The position numbers and the translations under genes were made by a program. Source: Chloroflexota bacterium (GTDB lineage: Bacteria; Chloroflexota; Anaerolineae; Promineifilales; Promineifilaceae). Taken from it: 34,661 nt of DNA. Location: NCBI GenBank assembly GCA_024277135.1, contig JAJRVV010000062.1, positions 1 through 34,661 of the forward strand, read 5' to 3'. Positions within the stretch are counted from its first letter, which is position 1, and each line of letters begins with the position of its first letter. Under the pieces are notes generated by a model. It worked only from the letters and a program-made list of their open reading frames with translations. It was not told where the DNA came from and made no database searches. Shown here in pieces: positions 1 to 7,425 of the stretch.

Positions 1-10
1 AAATAGCAAC

Positions 11-105
11 ACGGATAGAACGGATTGGACGGATTTTCACGGATAAAATAAGGGAAAATCCGTGTAAATCCGTTAGATCCGTATCATCCGTGTATCCATT
101 AAATC
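11..105. repeat. Short-unit array with inverted halves (ACGGAT / ATCCGT)
   Basis: The first half repeats ACGGAT about every 9-10 bases (four copies). The second half repeats its reverse complement ATCCGT about every 9 bases (four copies). A perfect 10-bp inverted repeat is embedded: ACGGATTTTC at 29-38 and GAAAATCCGT at 54-63. There is no coding potential. It lies downstream of the response regulator gene on the minus strand. It has the same mirror layout as the heptamer arrays elsewhere in the window. Confidence 0.7.
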
Positions 106-125
106 ATTCTCCGACAGCCTGCTAG

Positions 126-188
126 AATCAGTAATCAGTGTTCAGTGGGGCGTACTGATAACTGAATACTGATAACTGATTACTGAAT
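126..188. repeat. Heptamer array, mirrored (AATCAGT ... ACTGATT)
   Basis: Nine 7-bp units in strict phase. The first three read AATCAGT, AATCAGT, GTTCAGT; after one divergent unit the rest read ACTGATA, ACTGAAT, ACTGATA, ACTGATT, ACTGAAT, which is the opposite orientation of the same motif. The array overlaps the 3' end of the response regulator gene and supplies its last two codons and its stop. Confidence 0.8.
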
Positions 189-587
189 ACCGGACTGCTC
201 CTGTTCCAACAACAACTCCCGAATCGCGCCGATGACATCGGGAAAGTCGAACGGCTTGGGCAGGAACCGTGCCTCTATTTCAGCCAGTTTGGCTTCGGTG
301 GGGGCGGGCCAGGCGGAGACGAGGATGAACGGCCGTCGCTCCCCCCGCCTTCTCAACTCTTCAGCCAGCTCCACACCCGTCATCTTCGGCAGCCGGATAT
401 CAAAGAAAAACAGGCTGGCATTCGTCATCTCCGGTTTGTCCATGCCGTCTAATAACTCTTCAGCGCTCATGTACACCGGATAAACGGTAATGCCAAACAG
501 ACCCAGGCCGCTGACCAACAGTTGGGCGATGTTCGGCTCATCTTCTACATAAACGACGGTGATGTCATCAATTTCGCTTGTGGCCAT
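180..587 (-). CDS. Single-domain response regulator (CheY-like receiver)
   Basis: A 135-aa receiver domain with no output domain, expected to be cytoplasmic and to pass a phosphoryl signal by protein-protein contact. Visible family residues are the acidic pair E15-D16 after a hydrophobic strand (VVYVED), the phosphoacceptor D63 (FFFDIRLPK), S91 (LVSAW) at the conserved Ser/Thr place and K111 in LPKPF. The first acidic residue is Glu where Asp is more usual. The ATG lies behind a GAAGAGG ribosome site and only 18 bp after the stop of the protease gene, so the two are probably co-transcribed. The C-terminal residues I-Q and the stop are encoded by a heptamer array, suggesting the array invaded or remodelled the gene end. 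No histidine kinase is visible, so the partner is unknown. Confidence 0.9.
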   Translation of the reverse strand: MATSEIDDITVVYVEDEPNIAQLLVSGLGLFGITVYPVYMSAEELLDGMDKPEMTNASLFFFDIRLPKMTGVELAEELRRRGERRPFILVSAWPAPTEAKLAEIEARFLPKPFDFPDVIGAIRELLLEQEQSGIQ

Positions 588-605
588 GAATTTTTCCTCT
601 TCAGA

Positions 606-3600
606 TTATGGCAGTGATGATACCCGAAAGTTTCCATTTTGGGCAATGAGAGGCAGGTAATGGGAGTACGGCCGTAACCCTGCCTGTTCATACGCCACTG
701 CCACCGTCGTTACCCCATCCTGCACAAACGCCGTGAACGGCAGCCAGAGCGTTTCGGCGGCGGCGGGCGCAGTCAGGACGATGCTGGCCGTGACCATCGC
801 GCCTGGCGCAATCGTCCCCGTCCAGGTAAGGCGCTGCCCGGCGGACACGGCCGCGCCGCCGCTTGTCATCAGCGTCGTCGTCAGCGGCGTCAGCGCATCC
901 GGCAGGCGCAGCACCGCCGTCACTGCCCCCGTTGCCAAACCCGCATTCGGAATCAGCAGCGTCGCCGTCACCCGGCGGGCAGGCTGCGGCGGATCGGCCT
1001 GGATGTTAATCGCCGCGCCAGACACATCCGGCGCGTTCAGCCATAGTACGGCCGTCCGCGAAAACGTGATTTGATGCCGGGGATAAAACAGCCGCGCCGA
1101 AGTTGCCAGCCGCGCGCCGGGCGCGGCCGTGGCCGACACCACAGCCCGGTACGTAATCGTCACGTTTTGGCCGGGGGCCAGCGTTCCTTGCCAGGTCAAT
1201 GTCCGGCTGGCGGGGTCATAATTGCCGCCGGAGAGCGTCGCCGGATTCAGCGCCAGTTCCGGCGGCAAGCTGTTCGTCAGATAAACCGTGTTCGTCACCG
1301 CCTGGGCGTCATTGCGGATGGTGAGGGTGAAGGGGAGGGATTGGCCGGGCGCGGCCGCGCGCGCCGAAGCCGCCAGAGCCGAATCGCCTAAATCGCTTAA
1401 CCAGCCCAAAATTTGTGCCAATGCCGGGGCATGGGCAAAGGCGGGTAGTTTTTCCAGCGGTACGCTCCATAACATCGCCCGCCAATTTTCGCCAGCGGCG
1501 GAGACGCCGCCGCTGGCAATGCCGCCCACGCCCTTTTCGTGCCACAACACCGGCTGGCTGTCAGCGCCGGGGATGAGCAAATCGCCGTTGTTTTGGTATG
1601 GCAGGTAATCGAATGGCAGCGGCCCGGCCAGATTGGGCGACAGTTGTCCGGCAAAAGCCTGCGTCGGCGTCACCGATTCCTGGTAGGCGATGGCGCCCAG
1701 ATATTGCTGCGCCAATGGGGTTTGGTGATGGTAGTACATGAAATCCTGGCTGGACAAGAACAGCCGTCCGCCCCCCGCCAGATAATCGGCCAACGCCTGG
1801 TTTTCTGCGGCCGTCACCGGTTTAAACCAATCGTAGCCGATGTACCAGAGAATGATGTCATACGCCGCCAGAATGCGGGCCGGGGGGCTTTCCCGCCCCA
1901 TTTGGTTCCAGCCCGTCCACCACAAATCATAGGGCGCGCCCAGGCTGTCCAGCGCGGCGGTGTAGATGGCGCGTTGATCGTACCAGCGTTCATCGCCCAC
2001 CAACAGGATACGGCCGGGGATTTTGTGATGCAGGTTCAAAGTGGCGCTAATAGCCGGGTTGTTGCCGGAAACGGCCGTCACTCCCATATCATTGGTTTCG
2101 TCTCGAACGGCCGTGTCCGGCACAGTTGCCTGGATCGCCGTCTCCGCCGACTGGCAGGGGCCGAGGGTGAGGCTGGGCGTGGTAACGGCCGTCGCCCAGG
2201 CGCCGCCGCTGGTTTGGATAGCAAACGTATCCGTCATCGTCTCGCTGAGATTACGCACGGTGAGCGTGTAAGCCAGATCATCCCCGGCCAAGACAAAATC
2301 ATCCACATCCGCCGACGTCCACATCACCCCGGCCGTTTGTTGGGGCGAGAGGAAATAGGCGATGGTGCGATCAACCAGATCGGCGCGATCCCCGGCGGCG
2401 GCGACCCCTTCCAGACCAAAGCCGAGGTAGGCGATGCGGTATGGCTGGCACAGCCCGGCTTGCAGCCCGGCAAACTGGCCGTCGTCAAACTGGAAGATGG
2501 GTTGGGTCAGCGATCCGGCGCGGGGGCGGGACACATCGGGGAAACGCTGGTTGTCGGCGCCGGAGCCGCCGTTGAGGCTGAGTTGGACGCCGTCGAACGG
2601 GGTGGCGGGCAGGCCGGACAGGGTGTGGGTGACGGCCGTTTCCCCCACAAATTGCGCCGCCAAATGCCCATACCACCACAATTCAGCAAAACCCGATCCA
2701 TCCCAAACCCCCACATCCTGCCCGCTGATGAACAGATTGCCGCCCGTGTCCAGGTAATCGCTGATGACCGTTCCCAGCCCCAGATAGCCGGGCGAGTCCA
2801 GCGGCGCGCTCCACATCACCGCATCGTAGGGCGACAAATCGGCGGCGGCGGGCAGGTTGGCAAACGGGTTGCGAATTTCGTATAGGTCGGCGGTGAGTTG
2901 GTTAGCGGTCAGAGCCTCGGTGAAGTAGGCCGCCTGGCTTTGGTAATACCAGCCGCCGCTGTCCACCAGCAGGATAGTTGGCGCGTGGGCGAGGGTGAAG
3001 TTGGCGGTGACGGCCGCTCCCGCGCCCAGGGTGATGGGTTGATCCGCCAGCCGGTACCCCACACCCCCGGCGCGCAGGGTGTAAACGCCGCTGGGCAGGG
3101 GGATAGCGAAACGGCCGTCGCTGCCGGTGGCGGCGGCGATGGGCGTGTCCAGGACGCGGACGGCTGTCGTTACCGGCTGCCCCACCTCATCCACCACCTG
3201 CCCGCTGACCACGCCGCCGGGCAAAGGCGTCAGCAGAACGGTGTACAGGCTGGTGGTTCCGCTGACGATTTGCGGATTGAAGACGGCCGTCTGGTAGCCA
3301 AAGGGGGCGGTGGTGATGGTGTAGCTTCCGGGGGGCAAGGGGATGGCGAGACGGCCGTCCTCATCCGTCTGCCACACCGTTTGCGCCGCGGCGGGCGTGG
3401 TCAGGGTGAGGGCAACATTGGCGACGGGGATGCTCTGCCCCACCAGCCTGAGATCGAGCGCGCCAGTGGCGACTTGTTGGCTGACGGCCGCATACGCATC
3501 CAATCGCCCCCAGCCGCTGTCGAGGTTGGGCATGGGGCTGCCGAGGGGGACGGCCGCGCGGGTCAAAATGCGGGTCACTTGCGCCGGAGTCAGAGCGGGG

Positions 3601-4886
3601 TTGGCGGAAAGGAGAAGGGCGATGGCGCCGGCGGTGTGGGGCGCGGCCATGCTGGTGCCGCTGGAGAGGCCGTATTGGTTGTTGGGGCGAGCCGAGGCGA
3701 CGGCCGCGCCTGGCGCGGCTAACGTCGGTTTAGGCTGGCTGGTTAGCGGCGACGGCCCCCGCGAGGAAAACCAGGCGATCTCGTCCCGGTCGTCGCTGGC
3801 GGCGATAGCCAGCGTGTCGGTAAAGCTGGCGGGCGAGCCGACCGTGCCGGTGAACGGCCCGGCGTTTCCGGCGGCAAAGACGGGGATGATGCCCGCCGCC
3901 CGCAGCGCGTTCACGTCTTGGACAAAAATGGGGGAGTAGGGCGGGCCGCTCCAGGAGGCGTTGACCACGTCGGGAGCCAGCCCTGGGTCGCCATCCGGGG
4001 CCAGCAGCCATTGGAAACCGGCGCGGGCGTCGCTGGTGAAGATGAGGCCGAACGGCCCGGCGATGTTGACGGCGATCCAGTTGGCTCCGGGAGCCGCGCC
4101 AATGCCGTTTTGACCGACGGCCGTTCCCGCCACATGGGTTCCGTGCCCCATTTGGTCAATCGGGGTGGTGTTGGTAGGCACAACAGCGTCGTACCAATTT
4201 CCGGCATGGTCGAACAAACCGCCGCCCAGATTGCCCCGGTAGTTAGGCAGCAGGTCGGGGTGCAAATAATCTACGCCGGTGTCCATGATGGCGACGGTGA
4301 CGCCTTGCCCATCAATGCCCAGACCTTGCCACACTTTGTCAGCCCGGATACGGGCGATACCCCAGGCGGGGTTGGTGATGGCAGCGGTGGCGGCGACGGC
4401 GGTTGGCCGGAGGTAGAGGCCAAATTCTTGATCTGGGCTGGGGAAGGCTTGCCAACTGGCGTCCAGGTCAAGACGGGCGATGTCGGGGCGGGCGGCGAGT
4501 TGACGGATGGCTGCGGCCGTGCCGACACCGGCGATGCTGTTTACAATCCAGAAAGAGCGCAGGTTGTCCATTTCTAGTTGGCGCATGGCCTGGAGAACGG
4601 AGGGTTGGGCGGCGGCGGCGATTTCTTGCAGTTGGGCTACCCAGTTGGCGCGGTTGGCGGTCGTGTTTGCTGAAGAGCGGGGTGATGGGGCGGCCTGGTC
4701 GGACAAGGTGGCGATGAAGCGGATAGGTGTGTCTGGTGATTCTGTCATTTTTGCCAGTAAGTCGGGGGCGATGATGCTGGTTTGGGCTTGGGTGACGGCC
4801 GTTGGCTCACCATCCAACCAGCCCAGCGTGACAAATATAGCCATTAGAGCGACGCTACTGGTAACAAACAATGTCAAGAAGCGCAT
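606..4886 (-). CDS. Secreted subtilisin-like (S8) serine protease, multidomain
   Basis: A 1426-aa exported protease. The N-terminus has a basic start and a hydrophobic run (about residues 4-22) typical of a signal peptide, then a propeptide-like stretch to about 150. The S8 domain (about 185-470) carries the full catalytic set: D202 (IMDTGVD), H248 (GHGTHVAGT), oxyanion N341 (AAGNAG) and S412 (SGTSMAAPH). Next come two carboxypeptidase-regulatory-like beta sandwiches (about 480-550 and 557-632), two Rossmann-like segments each opening with ILLV (about 636-855 and 955-1165) that resemble GATase/ThuA-type domains without an obvious active site, and DUF11-like adhesion repeats (about 1170-1400). 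The end contains SHYLPLI about 15 residues from the C-terminus. No clear Shine-Dalgarno precedes the ATG. The substrate is unknown. The S8 call is very secure; domain names after residue 480 are less so. Confidence 0.93.
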   Translation of the reverse strand: MRFLTLFVTSSVALMAIFVTLGWLDGEPTAVTQAQTSIIAPDLLAKMTESPDTPIRFIATLSDQAAPSPRSSANTTANRANWVAQLQEIAAAAQPSVLQAMRQLEMDNLRSFWIVNSIAGVGTAAAIRQLAARPDIARLDLDASWQAFPSPDQEFGLYLRPTAVAATAAITNPAWGIARIRADKVWQGLGIDGQGVTVAIMDTGVDYLHPDLLPNYRGNLGGGLFDHAGNWYDAVVPTNTTPIDQMGHGTHVAGTAVGQNGIGAAPGANWIAVNIAGPFGLIFTSDARAGFQWLLAPDGDPGLAPDVVNASWSGPPYSPIFVQDVNALRAAGIIPVFAAGNAGPFTGTVGSPASFTDTLAIAASDDRDEIAWFSSRGPSPLTSQPKPTLAAPGAAVASARPNNQYGLSSGTSMAAPHTAGAIALLLSANPALTPAQVTRILTRAAVPLGSPMPNLDSGWGRLDAYAAVSQQVATGALDLRLVGQSIPVANVALTLTTPAAAQTVWQTDEDGRLAIPLPPGSYTITTAPFGYQTAVFNPQIVSGTTSLYTVLLTPLPGGVVSGQVVDEVGQPVTTAVRVLDTPIAAATGSDGRFAIPLPSGVYTLRAGGVGYRLADQPITLGAGAAVTANFTLAHAPTILLVDSGGWYYQSQAAYFTEALTANQLTADLYEIRNPFANLPAAADLSPYDAVMWSAPLDSPGYLGLGTVISDYLDTGGNLFISGQDVGVWDGSGFAELWWYGHLAAQFVGETAVTHTLSGLPATPFDGVQLSLNGGSGADNQRFPDVSRPRAGSLTQPIFQFDDGQFAGLQAGLCQPYRIAYLGFGLEGVAAAGDRADLVDRTIAYFLSPQQTAGVMWTSADVDDFVLAGDDLAYTLTVRNLSETMTDTFAIQTSGGAWATAVTTPSLTLGPCQSAETAIQATVPDTAVRDETNDMGVTAVSGNNPAISATLNLHHKIPGRILLVGDERWYDQRAIYTAALDSLGAPYDLWWTGWNQMGRESPPARILAAYDIILWYIGYDWFKPVTAAENQALADYLAGGGRLFLSSQDFMYYHHQTPLAQQYLGAIAYQESVTPTQAFAGQLSPNLAGPLPFDYLPYQNNGDLLIPGADSQPVLWHEKGVGGIASGGVSAAGENWRAMLWSVPLEKLPAFAHAPALAQILGWLSDLGDSALAASARAAAPGQSLPFTLTIRNDAQAVTNTVYLTNSLPPELALNPATLSGGNYDPASRTLTWQGTLAPGQNVTITYRAVVSATAAPGARLATSARLFYPRHQITFSRTAVLWLNAPDVSGAAINIQADPPQPARRVTATLLIPNAGLATGAVTAVLRLPDALTPLTTTLMTSGGAAVSAGQRLTWTGTIAPGAMVTASIVLTAPAAAETLWLPFTAFVQDGVTTVAVAYEQAGLRPYSHYLPLIAQNGNFRVSSLP

Positions 4887-5022
4887 GAGTTAAGTATAAC
4901 GGTTAGGATAAGCAGGGGCGAAAAATTGTGGTAGCCCTATATTATGAGGATCGTGTAAGCAGTACTGTAAGCGGCCTGATTTACATTGGTGAAAAGAATT
5001 TGGCGAATCAGGATATATTCTC
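4887..5022. other. Divergent intergenic region
   Basis: 136 bp separating the minus-strand protease from the plus-strand glycan cluster, so both sets of genes probably start here. It is AT-richer than its flanks. A TATACT 11 bp upstream of the protease ATG (minus strand) and a TATATT near 4940 (plus strand) could be -10 elements, but neither has a convincing -35 partner. No RNA gene or small ORF is evident. Confidence 0.4.
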
Positions 5023-7425
5023 TTGAATGATAAATCAGGGGCGGAGACGAGATTGGCGCAACCGCTGATTTCGGTGATTATCCCCACTTTCAACAATGCC
5101 CGGTTTTTACCTAAGGCGTTGGCGAGTGTTTTGTCCCAGGACTATCTCTGTTGTGAGTTGATTGTGGTGGATGATGGTTCTACTGATGACACGACGGCCG
5201 TACTCACTCCATTTGACGATGTACAGGTCATCTGGCAGGCGAACGCCGGGTCGGCGGCGGCGCGGAATACCGGATTGGCTCAGGCGCGGGGAGAGGTGGT
5301 CGTTTTCTTGGATGCGGATGATTATTTTTTGCCGGGGCGATTGGCAGCGCATATGGAATTTTTGGCAGCGCATCCCATGGTCGGGGTGGCGCACAGCGGC
5401 TGGCAAAAGGTTTCGGCAACTGGTCAATTTATCCGGGATGTGCTTCCCTGGCAGGACGCCCCCCGGCTGGATTTGGCCGATTGGCTGTGTTGGAAACCGG
5501 TCTTTTTGGGGGCGATGACGTTTCGCCGGGAGTGGCTAGAGCGGGTGGGAGGGCTGAATCCCGCTTTGCGGCAGGCGCATGACGTGGATTTGGCCTGGCG
5601 GCTGGCGTTGGCGGGCTGCACGTTTGGCTGGGTGAAACGGCCGCTTGTCGCCTATCGCCAACATGAAACCAACACGACCCGGGACGGCCGTACCCAGGCA
5701 GAAAGCCTCGATGCCTTGCTGGACGATTTCTTTACCCGGCCTGATTTGCCGGAAACGGCGCGGGAATTGGAGCCACAAACCCGGATTCAAACCTGGCTTT
5801 GGAGCGCCTACCACCTATTCAAAACCGGTCAATTGGCAGAGATGAAACCTTACATACAAAAGGCGACAACCATCCCGCCGCCGGAAACGCCAGAATCACA
5901 GTTGTCAACCTGGGCGCGGCAATTTTGGTTGTGGGGATTGGCGGATGAACTGTCTTCGGATGTGATGCTGGGGCTGCTGCCGGCGTTGGGCCAGGCGATG
6001 CCGAATGTCGGGACGAATTGGCTGGCCGGGTCGTCCTCATCTCCTGATTTGCCTTTTGTTTCTGTGATAATTCCCACTTTTAACAACGGCCGTTACCTGA
6101 CTGATGCGGTGACGAGCGTATTGGCCCAATCAGGCGTGGCCTGTGAGATCATTGTGGTGGACGATGGCTCGACGGATGGAACGGCGGCGGTGTTGGCGCA
6201 GTTTGCGGGACGAGTGCAGGTCGTTTCTCAGGCCAATCACGGGGTTTGTCATGCCCGCAATCAGGGTTTGCGGCTGGCGCGGGGGGAGTTTGTCGTTTTT
6301 TTGGATGCGGATGATTTGTTTTTGCCGGAGAAACTGGCGTTGCAGGCGGAGATATTGGTGAATGATGCCAGATTGGGCGCGGTTCACAGTGGTTGGCAAT
6401 TGATGGATGAAAGGGCACGGCCGTTGCGATTGGTTGAACCGTGGCATGAAGCGCCTAATCTTGACTTGGTCGACTGGCTGATGTGGAAGCCGGCTTATTT
6501 GGGCGGATTGATTTTCCGGCGGGAGTGGCTGGAACGAACCGGCGGATTTGACGAGTCGTTACGTCAGGCGGAGGATGTGGATTTTTTATGGCGTTTGTCG
6601 CTGGCGGGCTGCCGGTTTGGCTGGCTGAAGGCGGTGACGGTTTGTTATCGCCAGCACGGGAAAAATACGGTGGCGAACGGCCGTGCCCAGGCGGAAAATC
6701 TGTGCCGGGCGCTGGACAACTTCTTCGGCCGTCCCGATTTACCGGCGGCGGCGCGGCGGCTGGAAAACCAGGTGCGTTACTACACGCTGATGTGGTTGGT
6801 ATGGCAGTTGTTCCGCACCGGCTACCAGGCGGAGATTCCCGGCTATTTGCGGCGGTCGCTGGTTCACACTGATTTCCCGCCGCAGATGGCGGTATCCCAT
6901 TGGCTGGGGCAGTTGACCCGCTTTGCCGTGCAGGATGGCGCGGCGGCGGCGGAACTGCGGCGGCTGTGGCCTTGTTTTCAGGAGGCGGCGGAACTGGATG
7001 ACGGCCGTTGGGCGGAAATCGTGCCTGGTCTGGATTGGTGGCTGGATGTGTGGCGGCCGTATCTGGATGGGCGAATAACCGAAGCTGAGGCGAATCTGGC
7101 CGGCTATGCCCATCTGTCGCCGCGGCAGTTGGTGCAGATGGCGCAGTCGGGCGTGCTGGCGAGCCCACAGTTGGCGGATACGGCCGTCATCGGCCAATTT
7201 TGGGCGGCGGCGCAGCGGCTGGGGTTGGCCTCTGGCGCGGATGCGGCCGAAGTGACGCCGTTGTACCTGACGACGATGGCGCACGCCCTGTTTCAACACC
7301 GCTGGCGGTTGGCGGCGGCGGCGGCGGCGGCGGCGATGAGGCACAGTTGGCGGCGGCCGGGGCTGGCGGCTTGGGGGCGGTTTGTGGCGGCGGGGTGGCG
7401 GTATTATGGGGGACGGCCGTCGTGA
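5023..7425 (+). CDS. Tandem-duplicated family 2 glycosyltransferase
   Basis: An 800-aa protein with two complete GT-A domains in one chain. Copy 1 begins at about residue 16 (ISVIIPTFNN, VVDDGSTDD, DADD at 97-100); copy 2 begins at about 346 (VSVIIPTFNN, VVDDGSTDG, DADD at 428-431). The spacing is 331 residues, and similarity continues past the catalytic cores (HSGW, DWL-WKP, FRREWLER-GG, YRQH, FF-RPDLP), so the whole unit was duplicated. Both DxD motifs are intact. A C-terminal extension (about 650-800) is alanine-rich and includes a GCG microsatellite near 7315-7340 coding for polyalanine. The start is TTG at 5023 with AGGA about 9 bases upstream. The stop overlaps the start of the ABC transporter (GTGA), implying translational coupling. 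It probably transfers two sugars in building a surface glycan; acceptor and sugar are unknown. Confidence 0.88.
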   Translation: MNDKSGAETRLAQPLISVIIPTFNNARFLPKALASVLSQDYLCCELIVVDDGSTDDTTAVLTPFDDVQVIWQANAGSAAARNTGLAQARGEVVVFLDADDYFLPGRLAAHMEFLAAHPMVGVAHSGWQKVSATGQFIRDVLPWQDAPRLDLADWLCWKPVFLGAMTFRREWLERVGGLNPALRQAHDVDLAWRLALAGCTFGWVKRPLVAYRQHETNTTRDGRTQAESLDALLDDFFTRPDLPETARELEPQTRIQTWLWSAYHLFKTGQLAEMKPYIQKATTIPPPETPESQLSTWARQFWLWGLADELSSDVMLGLLPALGQAMPNVGTNWLAGSSSSPDLPFVSVIIPTFNNGRYLTDAVTSVLAQSGVACEIIVVDDGSTDGTAAVLAQFAGRVQVVSQANHGVCHARNQGLRLARGEFVVFLDADDLFLPEKLALQAEILVNDARLGAVHSGWQLMDERARPLRLVEPWHEAPNLDLVDWLMWKPAYLGGLIFRREWLERTGGFDESLRQAEDVDFLWRLSLAGCRFGWLKAVTVCYRQHGKNTVANGRAQAENLCRALDNFFGRPDLPAAARRLENQVRYYTLMWLVWQLFRTGYQAEIPGYLRRSLVHTDFPPQMAVSHWLGQLTRFAVQDGAAAAELRRLWPCFQEAAELDDGRWAEIVPGLDWWLDVWRPYLDGRITEAEANLAGYAHLSPRQLVQMAQSGVLASPQLADTAVIGQFWAAAQRLGLASGADAAEVTPLYLTTMAHALFQHRWRLAAAAAAAAMRHSWRRPGLAAWGRFVAAGWRYYGGRPS

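Noticed and set aside
126..188. CRISPR array interpretation of the repeat arrays
   Set aside because: Units are 7-9 bp, contiguous, without spacers, and no cas genes are present.
1539..2885. Long plus-strand open frame (448 codons) opposite the protease gene
   Set aside because: It is antisense to a clear S8 protease, is rich in G, R, Q and H as expected from GC-rich complementary codons, and shows no domain motif.
7200..7421. Extending the ABC transporter upstream to 7200
   Set aside because: The extra 74 codons overlap the conserved glycosyltransferase frame, are low complexity, and the coupled GTG at 7422 is a better start.
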